From Saccoglossus kowalevskii (Eukaryota > Hemichordata > Enteropneusta > Harrimaniidae), in contig NW_003129855.1 of NCBI RefSeq assembly GCF_000003605.2, positions 219,911 to 253,313 of the forward strand: 33,403 bases of DNA, given 5' to 3'. The notes under the pieces were generated by a model. The model saw only the letters and a list, made by a program, of their open reading frames with translations, did not search any database and had not been told where the DNA came from. Position numbers and translations under genes: made by a program. This document shows, in pieces, positions 1-11,863 of the stretch; position 1 is the stretch's first letter, and each line of letters starts with the position of its first letter.

Positions 1-656
1 GTTCTTAACACCAAACCACCACTCTGTATTCCCTTTAAAACATTTTTTTTACAATCATCAATCAATTTCCATGCACTTATTAGTATCGATTGCTATATAT
101 TGGCAACATGACTATGACTTTCCTACCGTTTATACTCACTATTATGTCAATTTGTTTGTTTTCTACAACAAGATGTTTTACCCAAAACACGCTTATCTCA
201 CCCCTAATGAATGTGTACCTTTCAAGCAGGTATCTCTTTGAAAGTTTGCGTGACTCTAAATCGTAATCATGTCATCCTGTATCCACATGTATTTGTCTAT
301 ACATGTTTGTATTATGATAATGTTACCAACGGTAACCCCTTGATTATTTATACGCACACAAAGGATTCAATTACCAAGTTTTACATGCAGTTTTTCCATG
401 TGGCCACGTGGCGAGTATATTTACATCACGGTCAATTGAGATAGTGGGTTCAACCATACTTACATAGATACGCATATCTACCCTCGCATTTCATTTCGAG
501 TTTTTCACCTCTTTGATAAAAGTACAATGTAAACTGACCATTCAGGACAAACAAAGCCTCCTAATCCAAAGTTTTTGTTGTTCACAAATTTAACTTAATT
601 TGCGAGAAGCACTTAAATTCCGATTCTGCACCAAATGTCTCGGCAACAGTTCCTTA

Positions 657-669
657 TGACCTTTGACCC
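657..669 (-). promoter_or_regulatory. Perfect DR1 nuclear-receptor-type site
   Basis: The bases TGACCTTTGACCC read on the minus strand as GGGTCA-A-AGGTCA, two hexamer half-sites in direct repeat with one-base spacing. This is the classic RXR/HNF4/PPAR-type layout. It lies about 670 bases upstream of the gene A start codon. It could equally be part of an old dispersed repeat, since a telomere-like stretch lies 40 bases away. Confidence 0.3.
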
Positions 670-709
670 ATAATTTGATGGGCGAACACAATTACAATGC
701 GACTCGGGA

Positions 710-731
710 GGGTTAGAGTTAAGGTTAGGGG
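710..731 (+). repeat. Degenerate telomere-like hexamer repeat
   Basis: Three to four consecutive units resembling TTAGGG (GGTTAG, AGTTAA, GGTTAG, followed by GGG). Such short interstitial telomere-like tracts occur in many animal genomes as repeat debris; nothing indicates a real telomere. Confidence 0.45.
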
Positions 732-1341
732 CTTTAAAAAACCCAATTTTCATCAATTTTCATTGTCTATTTCTATAAACATGAGAAATCAAGGTCTACT
801 ACGACTGAATCATGTGACAAACCTCAGGTAAAAGATCTGAGAAGATTGTATTTTCCACACATTTTCAAAATGGAATCATATTATAATACAGTCACGCACA
901 TGTGTTTAAAGTATGCATTACCTCATTATTTCATATATACAAGTATGTATAATATTAGTCGCTAATGGTTGAACATAGACATACTGGTGATGGTCCGTGA
1001 ACAGTACTCTAAAACTGTTGCTACTCGTAATATACATTGTAATGCAATGCGACAGTTATGTGATTTAACAGGTAGTTCCCCATCGATTATTATGCGCCAC
1101 CGTTTGAAAACAAGTAAAAAACATATATTTCATTAAGGAAGCTGTAACTGATGGTTTTACACCTGTATACAAAAGTTTACCCTGCTTCACCTGAAGATCA
1201 CACGATTTGGAAGATCCCTATTTGTTTTCTGATTCCATTTATAATGACGCTAAAAATTACGCCTAAAATACGCTTAGTCTAAGTGGTTGTTGTCAACGGT
1301 TTATATCTATGTGAACTCAAAGGTCGATTCGCAGTTCAAAA

Positions 1342-4300
1342 ATGGCGACTTTATTGATTGTACACACAATTTATGTGGTATTGACCAGAGTAGAACTTGT
1401 AGCTGCGGAGGAACTATTGTCAGCTGGGGTATGTATTTGTATTGTATTTCATGTATGTAGATTAGAATACTAGCCGAGAAGTTGAGAAGTGGGTAAGTCA
1501 TGCTGCATGGAGCCCAGTACCCGTGAACTCTGCTTTCAACTTCTATCAATGACACTGATTCTGACGAGATACCTTCAATAATTCATGTGAATTTAGAATA
1601 ACCTTAAGGCTGGTGATTTTGCATTAAATTGACTATTGACTACAATAAAAGAGTGTACAAAGCCATGTGTCACTTCATATGAAACGTACCTTAGGCAGCA
1701 ACATATATTGTTCCTGTTATTCATTCATTTTGCAATTAAATAAACCCAGGAGCGATAAAGGCGACAGAAAAAGTCAGAAACTGTTTTATGGTACAAGATA
1801 TAGTGAAACAAAACATGACATTGTCGCTTTTTATACCCCTAATGGCTTTGTTATGTCTTATTTGGTCTGTACTTCCGGTGATCTTTGAAACCTGAGGTCT
1901 CGACCAAACAGGTGACTGCTACATACATATAACTAGAGGGTTGCGACAGAAACACAAACATTTATATTGAAAAATTTAAACATCTTTATTGTCAAGTGCA
2001 CACAAATCTTACACACTATTTCGAAATCACGTTGGATTATTGTACAGTCCAAAGTATACACACACACCAACCAGTTTAGATACACATTGCGTGGAAAAAT
2101 ATAGAGTAGTTCAAATAGAGTTTAAAACCAGTTCATTCAGTAAAGGGTACTCACAAATCCAACAGCAGAAAACGTCGCACTTGTTGACTACTGCAACAAA
2201 AGTGGTGTGGCCGATTTTGAGAAGATGACAGTGTTCTTGGCTGACAACCAGGCACGAATAAATCAAGATGGAAACTACTAATTCGTCGCTAACCTTGTTG
2301 ACGGCGAACGTAGTTTTAAGACTCTAGAACTAGCAAAATGTCATACTACAGCTAGAAATATGTCACACTCAGGTCCGGACAAAGTGTGTTGTTGTTGTTG
2401 TTGTTGTTGTTGTAGTTGTTGTTCGAATCGCTGACGAACAAGTCGGGTGACTGTGGTCATATATGCAAAACCAGCATGACACCCTAAGTCAATGGTAATA
2501 ACTATCGTCGTGGATAGCTTGTATGGATATATACGACCACGCCACCCATAGCAATAAATTACAAAGGTATGTACAGAATATATGCCATAGTGGCAGTATC
2601 ATCTGAGATCATCTGTATGGTAATATTATTATCATGGGGGTCTCTCAAGTATGCACGGACGGCAATAATTACTCTGTCATGACTTTCACGGCGGATTCTG
2701 GCAATTATCGATAGTCTTACGAAAATATACTTTTAGCTGACCTTGAATTTGTAAAAGAATGATGGCCGCATAGGATTTCATAGTCAGTGAAGCGATTTCT
2801 TCATTTTCTGATTTTAAATCAGACCATTTGGTCATGTTGACAATCTAAGATGGCCACGAAAACCATTCTAAAGTCTTTTTTTGTTATCCGATATAACATA
2901 TGTTGACATAACTCAATATAGTTGGGCAATTGAAATATTAAGCAATAAATCTAGCTTGATATTGTGTTTTATGGTGTTTGGTTAGAACTATATTATGCGT
3001 AGGTAGGTCATTAATTTTCTGTGTTGCTTTCAAGGAATATTACTATTATTTCCAGTAAGTTAGTGCATCATAATAACATGAGGTTATTACGAGGATACCT
3101 CAAAGTATGCACGAAGACTGTACAGCGGGAGTATCGCCCGACGCACAGCGGAGGTCGATGCGACGGCGTACCGTCTGATGAATTCGCATTTCCGTTTATG
3201 TTAGGATGAAAATACTCCGTAAAATACCGCAAAATTACGGCACGCTGTAACTTATGGCGTTACGGTGACAGATGTATAATAATACGTCTTACCAAGACAA
3301 TCTTTATTATTGAAAGGTTTGCTCTCAAGAAAAATATTTTTACACTTTAGTGTACCATAGTCTTTTGTACCCGATACTTTTCTCAAGAAACGGTCAGTTT
3401 GATGTTTTTTTATTAATAATAACTTTATTCGTATTTAGGCCTCTTGCCCATGTACGCAAATAATAATAAATCATTGAAAATTTGAAAATAAAGTATAAAA
3501 GACTTAAATTACAATTTCTATTTAATTTTAAATACATAAAAACAAAATAAAGCAACACTTTCAATATCAGTCGGGTAGTCTGATGCCATTTTTTTGTGAA
3601 AATCATGCAAGGTATTTGCTGTATGGTCCTGAGAGACTGGGGGAGAAATGTTTGCCCGAATGTGTTAAGTTTTGGGCATTTTAGATGAAAATGGAACTCG
3701 TCTTCAATTTTAGACAAACACAGATCGCAAATTCTATACTCTCTGGCGATACATCTGTGTCTTCCGACTTCTATAGCTGACAACAATCACAAAAAACTGA
3801 CAAGTATATTACATTTAACACAGTTAAATCAGTAAGAGATAATTAATGTACATGAAGAGATTTTATTTGTTTCAAAAAGAGGGCGCACATCTTGACGCTC
3901 GTCATATATCTGTCTAAGTCATTACCAAATAGTTTCTGTTTAAAACCTAAACTTTTTACATCAGACAAGTGACATTGGCGCCCTCTGAGGTCATCTGTGT
4001 GACAGTATTATTGTATTTAACCACATGCTTATTGTATCTGTCATTATTTTTTTTTACATTATGGATAAATAACTCCGTTATTGTTTCCTCCATCCTAAAA
4101 ATATACTACCTGCATCGTACACTAAACTCACATGGCGAGAGTTTAAATAGAATTTACCGTACATAAATGTGTATCTTCCACAGGCTGAATGTTGTTATGA
4201 TAAACATGGAAATTATTGTTGTGAAGACTGTATTTGTAAATCTGTTTATCATCTAGGCACGGGTGAGTATGACGTCAAAATTATTTTGTTTACATTATTG

Positions 4301-5689
4301 TGTTTTAATTTATTTGGAATCAAAATTGGGCATATCATACACATGCTGGTATTGACAGCGTTTGCGTTAAAGCGTGCGGTTTTTTCAGATCCCACACCTG
4401 TGAATGAAGATACGACATATGAAGTCTTATTACGAACAGCAAAATAATTAATACGCACAATTCGAACCACCACAATTCATATCGTCAATTAATGTACGCA
4501 GACATACAACTCAATACGCTAAATAACAAAACCTAATTATACACTTCGAATTCTTACCTATCTGTGACCAGGTCATGTTTTTTATCTTTACAGAAGCATG
4601 GTTGGCCGTCATACTAGGCATACTCATATTCATAGCATTATTCGTATCTGTCATTTATTGTCTTTGCTGTAAGCACCATTCTTTCACTAATGGCAGGCCT
4701 ATAACAATATTTAACACATCTTTCAATACTTCTGAATATGGAACACTTGGAAATCCAGAACCATGCGACCCAAGTATAAACTCGGGCAAAGTGGAAACAC
4801 CTAGTCAGATCTATACTCAGCAACATGGCGAAAATCAACAGGTATTTTATGCTTATGTGTATAAACATAATGAAATTGTACTTTGTAGTTGTCATTTGTG
4901 TCAAATCACATGACACAAAACTGGCAAATTCAAGTGCAGATATGACGTTCCAAAACTTGTGTTGTGTTTTTCAACAACTGGTATTGGTCTTATTTTCGCA
5001 CATAATTATACACCGACCCATTAACATTTAACTATACACTTTACTATTTTACACTTATCTATTTACAGTACTTACATGTACAGTCACAGTTACCACCTTA
5101 CACGGTAAGATAAATTAGTGGAAATGTGCGTTTATGATAAAAGTTTATTCTCACTTCAAGTTAGTATACAGTGAATTCAACAAACAGATCACCTACACCA
5201 TTTTTCAAGTCTTATAATTAGGGAGCGTATCCACCCACAAATTCTAAAAAAATTAAATGCTCTCACGAATGAAAACACTCTTAATATATTCAGTTTATAC
5301 AATGCAATGTACAATGTCTTTCACTAATTTATGTTTTGAAAAATGACGATTGTTTGTTATGATCAATGTTATATTGCGTTTATCACTAGTTACTATGGCG
5401 GAGACATAATGCCAAATCTGAAATTTTAGCTTGGTGAAGTGAACACATTCGATAAACTGTCTAAGGAGGTTATTTCATAATTCACACAAGTAGAAAATGT
5501 ATTCTGCAAATTATTTTCTCAGCACACGGCCCTGTAACACAACAAATAATGCCATTTCATATTTCCAAGAAAATATAGCTCAATGATTATACAATTTACA
5601 TATTTATATTTTATAATTATTTGCAGTCTCAAGTAACTCCAATTGATGAAACGTGTACCATACAGAGACCAATACAACCAGCAAGCTAA
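1342..5689 (+). CDS. Gene A: Cys/Tyr-rich single-pass membrane protein, Shisa/CYYR1-like (5 exons)
   Basis: Coding exons 1342-1428, 4184-4262, 4594-4841, 5069-5104 and 5627-5689 join with phases 0,1,0,0 to give about 170 residues. All introns are GT-AG (donors gtatgt, gtgagt, gtattt, gtaaga). Exon 1 is a hydrophobic leader with an internal Arg-Val-Glu, a weaker signal peptide than in B or C. Exon 2 gives AECC, then YCCEDCIC (CC-x7-CC-x2-C-x-C). Exon 3 gives a transmembrane helix (residues ~58-77), juxtamembrane CLCC (possible palmitoylation), then YGTLGNP (Tyr104) and a tail ending ENQQ. Exon 4 gives LHVQSQLPPYT; exon 5 ends PIQPAS. The start was chosen because it aligns codon for codon in length (29) with exon 1 of gene C and shares a TCAAA(A/C)ATG context. 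It is the first of three tandem paralogues. The layout fits Shisa-like adaptors; the exact family is inference. Intron 1 carries an antisense LINE remnant. Confidence 0.72.
2388..2423. repeat. (GTT)n microsatellite in gene A intron 1
   Basis: About twelve GTT units with one interruption (GTA). Confidence 0.9.
3095..3270. other. CpG-rich patch within AT-rich intron
   Basis: An abrupt GC- and CpG-rich stretch (many CG dinucleotides between 3111 and 3270) inside otherwise AT-rich intron 1 of gene A. A 62-codon frame crosses part of it but matches nothing I recognise. It may be a remnant of a mobile element or a small unmethylated regulatory patch. Confidence 0.35.
3394..3790 (-). mobile_element. 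5'-truncated non-LTR retrotransposon (LINE) 3' end
   Basis: The minus strand encodes the last part of a LINE ORF2 from about 3786 to 3394. The conserved C-terminal block VGRHRCIAREYRICDLC, then IEDEFHFHLKCP, has a C-x2-C-x8-H-x4-C arrangement typical of CR1/RTE-like ORF2 C-termini in marine invertebrates. It ends in the familiar tail with 'CAAGAGGCCT' and an AATAAA followed by ATT/A-rich repeats. A stop lies immediately upstream in frame (3787-3789), so the reverse transcriptase is absent. It is a dead 5'-truncated insertion antisense to gene A, in its first intron. Confidence 0.8.
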
Positions 5690-6899
5690 GCCATTGTTTG
5701 GATTCACAGTGCGATTTCAAATATGTGTCCACAGTACCTAGGGACAGTACTGTGTCTATTAATATCATCACCGTGTAGATGCCCCCTGCACAAAATTGAG
5801 TTCGAAAATAACTTAACGTTTTGCACAAATTGTTAACTTACTTGTTATTCACTTCACTCTGTAAGTGTTTATACCGTATCCAAGATGTGTATGCATATGT
5901 TATATTGTTTCTTTAGTAATGTCCTGCAACTCTAAATTTACTAGCAATGTCTGAAACAAGCGAAAGGTCGTTGGTCTCTTTGACTGCGACACAAAAATCG
6001 TTCACACTTCATCGTGGATTTGTTTTCATACACTACTTTTACTTTTAATAACTGTTGTCGATTGGTGGTGTCCGTGGATTTAAGCACAATATCTATCGTC
6101 CTGTTTTCCAGCTCAAAATACAAATTAGGCCGACTGAAAAATATGAAACATCGGGTCGCGTTTTTTCTTCAATAGACTCAAATATTAAAAAACAAGCAGT
6201 AAAAAAATTGTTTCCTCTATAAATTAAGGATCCCGAAGTGGCGACTTTGAACCTCGGGTTGATCTGTATTTCTCTGACATGTTCCGAATACTATGAAGTC
6301 CATATACCTTGGCTATTTACGATAATTTTAGTTTTCACTAAAAAAAAATTCAACCGACCAACCCAATTTTTAAATGTTTCGACTTGAGGGTAACATAAGT
6401 TTTTGTTTGGCCTTATAGAAGGTTTACCAGTACATGCTTGTGTAATCATTCGGTGTATTGCTTCATACATCATCTGCTTAGCCAAGTTTCTACTTCAAAA
6501 GCGTGGCTGGTCAAAAGAAACGTGGTTCAGGCAAATCGTTGTTGAATGCTACATGTAGGTCACTATGTATGTGCATAATTCAGGTGTAATTTCTACAGGT
6601 CCACTGTTTTTCTATGGGTTGCGTAACACACGTACATCATGACAACACACAACTAGAAATGGGGCTTAAAAAGTACGGCGTTAACCGTGACCCCCCCCCC
6701 CCAAAGAAAGGTTTACTACCGTCAACATCCTCGTAGCCGTTCTTTAACTACCGGTTAGCGTTCTCATACCCGACTTATGCTGCAGGCCTAACAATGCACG
6801 ACACACTTGAATAACAATGTAGCACCATAATACGAGACGTATTCAAGTGCTTGGTTTATTTCCGTGTCAACGTAAACGTTCTTGACGCGCTGTTCAAAC
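5690..6899. other. Spacer between genes A and B
   Basis: About 1.2 kb of AT-rich sequence. It must hold the 3' UTR of A and the promoter of B. No canonical AATAAA close to the A stop was found; an ATTAAA variant occurs near 6183. A run of 12 C lies at 6691-6702. No other gene is supported. Confidence 0.5.
6691..6702. repeat. Poly-C tract
   Basis: Twelve consecutive C residues, striking in AT-rich surroundings and about 200 bases upstream of the gene B start. Confidence 0.9.
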
Positions 6900-9441
6900 A
6901 TGACTTACTCAAATCGTGTGATATTAACTACAGTAGCACTTGCAGTTGCCATGGTAATAATGCAAGTTAAGGTATGTACGTGTGTGTGTATATACGTATG
7001 TGTGTATGAGTGTTTTATAGCGAGTTAAAATGAAATTTTGCAATTAAACAAAACACTTCCTGCTACACCCTGTGTCACGCCTCTGGAATGCATTGCGTGC
7101 GATTGAGTGTAGGTAGGTAGATTCATTCAGGGGTTTCGGTTCGTTGCTGTTTACATGCAAATGGCTTTATTTTGAGTACATCAGGTGATATGTGGATGTT
7201 TGCTTTTGATCTTGCAACGAACCTTGACGGGTCTCCATATTTCCTCTTGTACGAAAGTGATGTTATATAAGTAAATTCGTTTAGATTGAGTTCGAAATGG
7301 TTCTGATTGGATTGCATTGTTTCAAGTATGCATTGATTGCACTAGATTTGGAATAGATTTGATTTTTTGAACCGGTTTGAATTGGATTCAAATTGGATTT
7401 AGATTGTTAACAATTGAAATTGGTTCGAATTTGAATTACTTTAGATTCGAAACTGGTCAGACTTAAATTTGAATTGAATTTGGCTTTGATTTCGGTTGGT
7501 TTTAATATAGTTAGATTGATGTTGGTTGGGTTTTCCGATTTGATTTGAATTATATTTTGATTAGAATTGAATTGTATTGTATTTAACGATTTAAATTAGA
7601 TTAGAATCGATCAGATTTGATTAGGATATGTTTGGATTAAATGAGATTAGATTGAGTTTGGATGATGTTTTTATTTAATTTGTTAGGGTTATATGGGTTT
7701 TAATCCGGTTTGTATTCAGTCTGGAAGAAGTTAGTATGGGTTGCTGTGGTTCTGGTAGGTTTGTGTTGGTTGGTTTATGGCATAGCAATTCAGTGACGTT
7801 AATGAAAGAGATACCGTTTTATAGTATTATATATTCATAATACTTAATCTTATTACCCGACAATTCGGACATTACGCTGAAACTAGGAACACCTGTAGCA
7901 GTACAACTTTGCTCGGAATTACTTTTTTTATTTGTTAAATATATACTATTGCATTCCATACTTTTCATAGGCTGACTGTTGCTATGACGACAATATGTAT
8001 TACTGCTGTGGATATGGTTGTGATTGTGATAATACTAATGATGACAACGGTGAGGGAGATGGTGTTGATGATATCCTAGGATGGTGTAAGTGCGATATTC
8101 AGCATTATGTGTATAATAACTCGGAGAGGTCAAATAGGTAAAGCACCAACGTTAACCATGGTAGACATGGATCTAGAGAATGGATAGATTGACCCAGAGA
8201 CTGGATGCAGGTCACCCAAGATAAATGCTATGCGAAAAAATGGCAAAACGTCTACTGTGCCACCTATGACCTTTAGTATGTAGGACTATATGCTAGCCAC
8301 TGTACAAAGCAGATTACTCCGCCGTTAATGGGGCACACATGGAGAGACTAGCAATATTACTCCCAGTGTATTATATCTCAAATGAATTGGTAAAAAGTGA
8401 GGTAGAGTGAGTGAACGAATTTGTGGAGACGATGATGAAACACATATCGCTTAATATCATGAGATTAATACTATGTGAACAATTTGTAAGTCATTTTGGA
8501 CGGAATTCAAACAATTATAATAAACATAATAAAAAAGTACATTGAGTATAGTTCAAAACTAATCTGATATAGTTGTTTATCCTCTAGTGTGAGTAAACGC
8601 ATTGCTATTTATTTCTACGTGTACAGGGATATACTTAGTCATCGCGCTAGGCCTCGGCTTACTGATCTTCATAGGTGTGTGTGTGGAGTGTTGGAAATGC
8701 CAAAGAAGATATAACAGAAGTCTCGAAAATGATAGGCGAGTCAGGGAAAGTACCGCAGTAATTGTTCCACCTCCAAATACGTCTGGATATGGAACTATGG
8801 GGAATCCTGGAGCTAACGTTGCTAGTGCCACCTCAAACACCTTGGAGGCAACTGGACCTTTATATTCTTGGCAGCATTATGGCTACAATCAACAGGTAAT
8901 TTTAAATTTACTAGAGAATCTTTGTTTCGCGAGCACATTACCTGACGTACTGTATTGGAGGCTATACTGCAATAATTTGCATGAGCTTAGCTATTCGCCA
9001 ATTTATCATACACCAAATTGAGTGTATATTGTGTTTTTTCCACGGATTTGCAGACGGATTGTTTTTTAAATAATTTCAGTTTGAGATGTTAGTGTACTGT
9101 ACATGTATTAACTTGCATTGTATTGTATTATTTTTCTACGTAGCAATACTTACACGTGCAATCACAGATACCGCCATTTACAGTAAGTTAAATAAACGTT
9201 TTTGAAATTGTTACCAAAATAGATGGGCAAAAAATACTCCACAGTATCAAGGTAGATCGAGAACAAAAGTAGCTCATGCTCTACTTACATACGTGTATCT
9301 TAAACAACATCAACTATGTGGCTAACAAAAAAGTGGAAAAGTAACTCATAGTACGTTGTTTGTGTTTATTTACAGTCACAATTGCCTGCAGTCAACGTAG
9401 TACAGCAGCAGAGCCAAGTAAATCCTGGGCAACAGTTTTGA
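6900..9441 (+). CDS. Gene B: Cys/Tyr-rich single-pass membrane protein, Shisa/CYYR1-like (5 exons)
   Basis: Coding exons 6900-6971, 7971-8085 (or 8049), 8627-8895, 9144-9182 and 9376-9441 give about 186 residues (174 with the shorter exon 2). Exon 1 encodes a clean signal-like helix (RVILTTVALAVAMVIM). Exon 2 carries ADCC, then YYCCGYGCDC (CC-x7-CC-x3-C-x-C) and an acidic Asp/Asn/Gly run. Exon 3 holds the transmembrane helix (residues ~64-82), juxtamembrane CWKC, a basic segment with QRRY and DRRVR, a PPP, and YGTMGNP at Tyr117, ending YNQQ. Exon 4 gives QSQIPPFT; exon 5 is Gln-rich and ends NPGQQF. Introns are GT-AG (donors gtatgt, gtaagt or gtgagg, gtaatt, gtaagt). It lies head to tail with A and C and is the most complete copy. 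The type I orientation and adaptor-like role are inferred from layout, not from a family match. Confidence 0.78.
7270..7780. repeat. Degenerate short-period AT-rich repeat in gene B intron 1
   Basis: About 500 bases built from diverged variants of GATTTGAATT / TTGGATT, strongly strand-asymmetric (G and T rich, few C). It looks like a decayed minisatellite or cryptically simple sequence. A shorter similar tract lies in intron 1 of gene C at about 13143-13260. Confidence 0.65.
8050..8087 (+). other. Two in-frame alternative splice donors, gene B exon 2
   Basis: A donor at 8050 (AACG|gtgagg) gives a 79-base exon, the same length as gene A exon 2. A second at 8086 (TGGT|gtaagt) gives 115 bases and matches the donor context of gene C. 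They are 36 bases apart, so the reading frame is kept. The difference is 12 residues of acidic linker just outside the membrane. Confidence 0.6.
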
Positions 9442-11863
9442 CAAGAATTCAACACTATTCCTCAATGTATGCTCTCACTATCGGCATGGGGTTGCCTGCT
9501 GTTTCTGTAATGTGTGAAGTATCAATACAATATGATAATATATACTATATTATCTATACTTGCTCATAACATTTTGCCAACGAAATCGTTATGTGTATTT
9601 TTTTCTTCGTTGGTGGTTTAAAATTTTCCATTCCAAATGATTTAAAATGAGTAAATGAATATGTATGTTTATTCCGAAAGAAATAATAAGTTAGAAAGTA
9701 AATAATAATATTGTCAAGAGCTAATAGAGAGAACAAAAAAAGTAATTGTCAATTAATCCACCAATCAATAATAATAACAAGTATTAATAGTTTCAAGTTT
9801 TAATGGGGTAAGGAATGACAGTTCGAGTTACGCATTCACGAGATATATTCTCGAAACATATCGTCACTGCATGCACTTGAGTTTGTCATTAAAACACACT
9901 TTTATTATGAAACATCATTATTTTCTAACAGTAGTATTTCAGTATTTTTGAAAAAGTGTTTGTCGAATTAATTAAAACACATTTTGATAAAAATTAATCA
10001 CATTGTAAACACAAAAGTACCATATCCTAAGCACCTAGTTGTGGACGAATTAATTGTATGTATGGCCTTACTAATCAATAAGTACAATTAGAAAGTGGCC
10101 AAGTACCCCTTGACCTGATGAGATTTGATACTGCGCATTTGGTGAGCTGTGGAGGTTGTGGTGATTCGTATCACACCTGCGAATTATGTCCTGTTCTTTG
10201 ATTAAATGTGTGTTTGGTGGGAACACTTTACATAAGAATAAAAGTCGAGTTGCTGTAACATTTGCACATGATCTTTGTGTTTTAAAGTGTTTTCTGTGTC
10301 TGAAGTTGGTATACTACTATAGAATAATAGAGGTGTGTATTCCATACCTTGGCCAGTTCAAATAAAACACACACTACACAGTGTAATAAAAAGATGTTAT
10401 TAAAGTGTATTAAGTATGTATTGGTGTGATGTGAAATTATGTTGAACGCATCAATCGACGTAAGGCTTGAGAAAGATATACAATATTTTGTGTTCCAATG
10501 TCTATTTGATACTGGTAAATACATTTCCATAATATCACGATTGTCGCGCAACCCTGCTTTTGAGATATGGATGATGGAAAATGCACTAGACTTAGCGACG
10601 GTACATGATATTTGTCTTTTTAAATCAATCAGAGTAGAAAACACTATGAATACATACCTTCCACGGGCCATGTATAGAGTGCCAGAGTCCACGTGCATGT
10701 ACTATTTTATACACAAAAGGAGCATACAGTGATAAAGTATTGTTATTGATATTTCTATATGATTACGGAGGTTTGCTGAAACATATACATTTTTACCTGA
10801 GCACGTGGTTTATTAAAATATGCTTTTAAGTCTCTACCAGCGTATACATATTATTTTCTGAAAGATGGGATAATTCAGAAATGTGTCGACACAGTCGTAC
10901 AAAAAGTGAACGCCATATTCAAGTAGTGTAATATAAATTAATAGTTTTACAGTTCGCAATTTACTGTCATCAATCAAATTATTTTTCTTCTTAAACATGG
11001 CAGTTATTTAAGTATAAAGCAATATTTATATGCCATGTTTGATCTATTTTGCATTATAGGTGTGAAGGAGGTTTAGAATAGTATGTAAATTACCAGACAC
11101 TGTGACAATCCACGTTAAATGTGCATATATCTGTACCAGTGGCACACGCGGTGGATGATTTCATTTCAATCATGAAGAATGTGTAAACCATAAAGCCTTT
11201 ATAAATCAGCTTTAAACTTACTTTCAAAGAATATTAACCTATAAATAAGATGATCGTTGTTAATAATTGCGGTCAAAAAATGCGAAGTTTGTATTGAAGA
11301 AATTATTTTCAGTTTCAGTATTCACAGCCTGCGGTGGGGTCACTACACCTCCGGTCTATCAGAACGCACGGGAAATGATATAGAGAAATGTATTTAAAAC
11401 ATTGAATGATCAAAATCAATTACTTTATCAAGCAGTAATTCAGATTATTATCTTATTTTTTAATTTATTCAGTTATTTTATCTTATTTTTTGCAGTCAAA
11501 TCAGTTAGAGATTATTGCTACATTTCCACCAATCTAATAATCAAAAACACCTCGACTGTGGTATCCTCGTAAAATTAATCATTGTAAAGTGGCATTATGT
11601 GTAATTTTAACTTTGACTAGAATATCAAAGCCCTTTAATATTACACTCATATTTTCTATTTTCCAATATTGTGTTACTAACTGTCAACACTGTAGACATT
11701 TAAATTAGATAGATGTAGCTGCTATATTGTTTATTGGCCCCACTGTATGTGAACTCCGAACAATTTGCAGCGCCCCCACCGACAAAGTGTAGTACGGTTT
11801 GAGGGAACTCGGAACAGGTCAATTATAAGTCAACTTGAAAGTCCTTTTACCCATAGTCCAAAC
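9442..11863. other. Spacer between genes B and C
   Basis: About 2.4 kb. It contains overlapping open frames on both strands at 10282-10732 with no recognisable domain (judged chance), an AATAAA at 10237-10242, and a 14-base direct repeat at 11448 and 11478. Just upstream of C is an 11-base block (11746-11756) shared with the gene A 5' flank. Confidence 0.45.
11448..11491. repeat. 14-base direct repeat
   Basis: TTATCTTATTTTTT occurs at 11448-11461 and again at 11478-11491. Confidence 0.85.

Larger units (their letters stand above)
1..1341. other. 5' flank of gene A, no gene seen
   Basis: AT-rich DNA upstream of the first gene of the array. The only open frames are short (77 codons or fewer) and show no recognisable domain. 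It holds a DR1-like site (657-669), a telomere-like repeat (710-731) and, at 1308-1318, an 11-base block that recurs upstream of gene C. No TATA box or initiator can be assigned with confidence. Confidence 0.5.

Noticed and set aside
3877-3990. Paired CTCF-like cores (AGAGGGCGC and its inverse) about 100 bases apart.
   Set aside because: Only the core matches; flanking positions of the CTCF consensus do not fit, and CTCF motif use in this organism is unknown.
8086-8130. Extension of gene B exon 2 through Trp-Cys-Lys-Cys, which also reads in gene C.
   Set aside because: The shared Cys-Lys-Cys is produced by the gtaagtg splice donors themselves, and both frames reach stops without a phase-compatible later donor.
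10282-10732. Overlapping open frames of 138 codons (minus) and 97 codons (plus).
   Set aside because: No recognisable domain and no splice or family support. With about 6.6% stop codons per frame, a 138-codon frame is within reach of chance over 33 kb and six frames, and the plus frame may be open only as its shadow.
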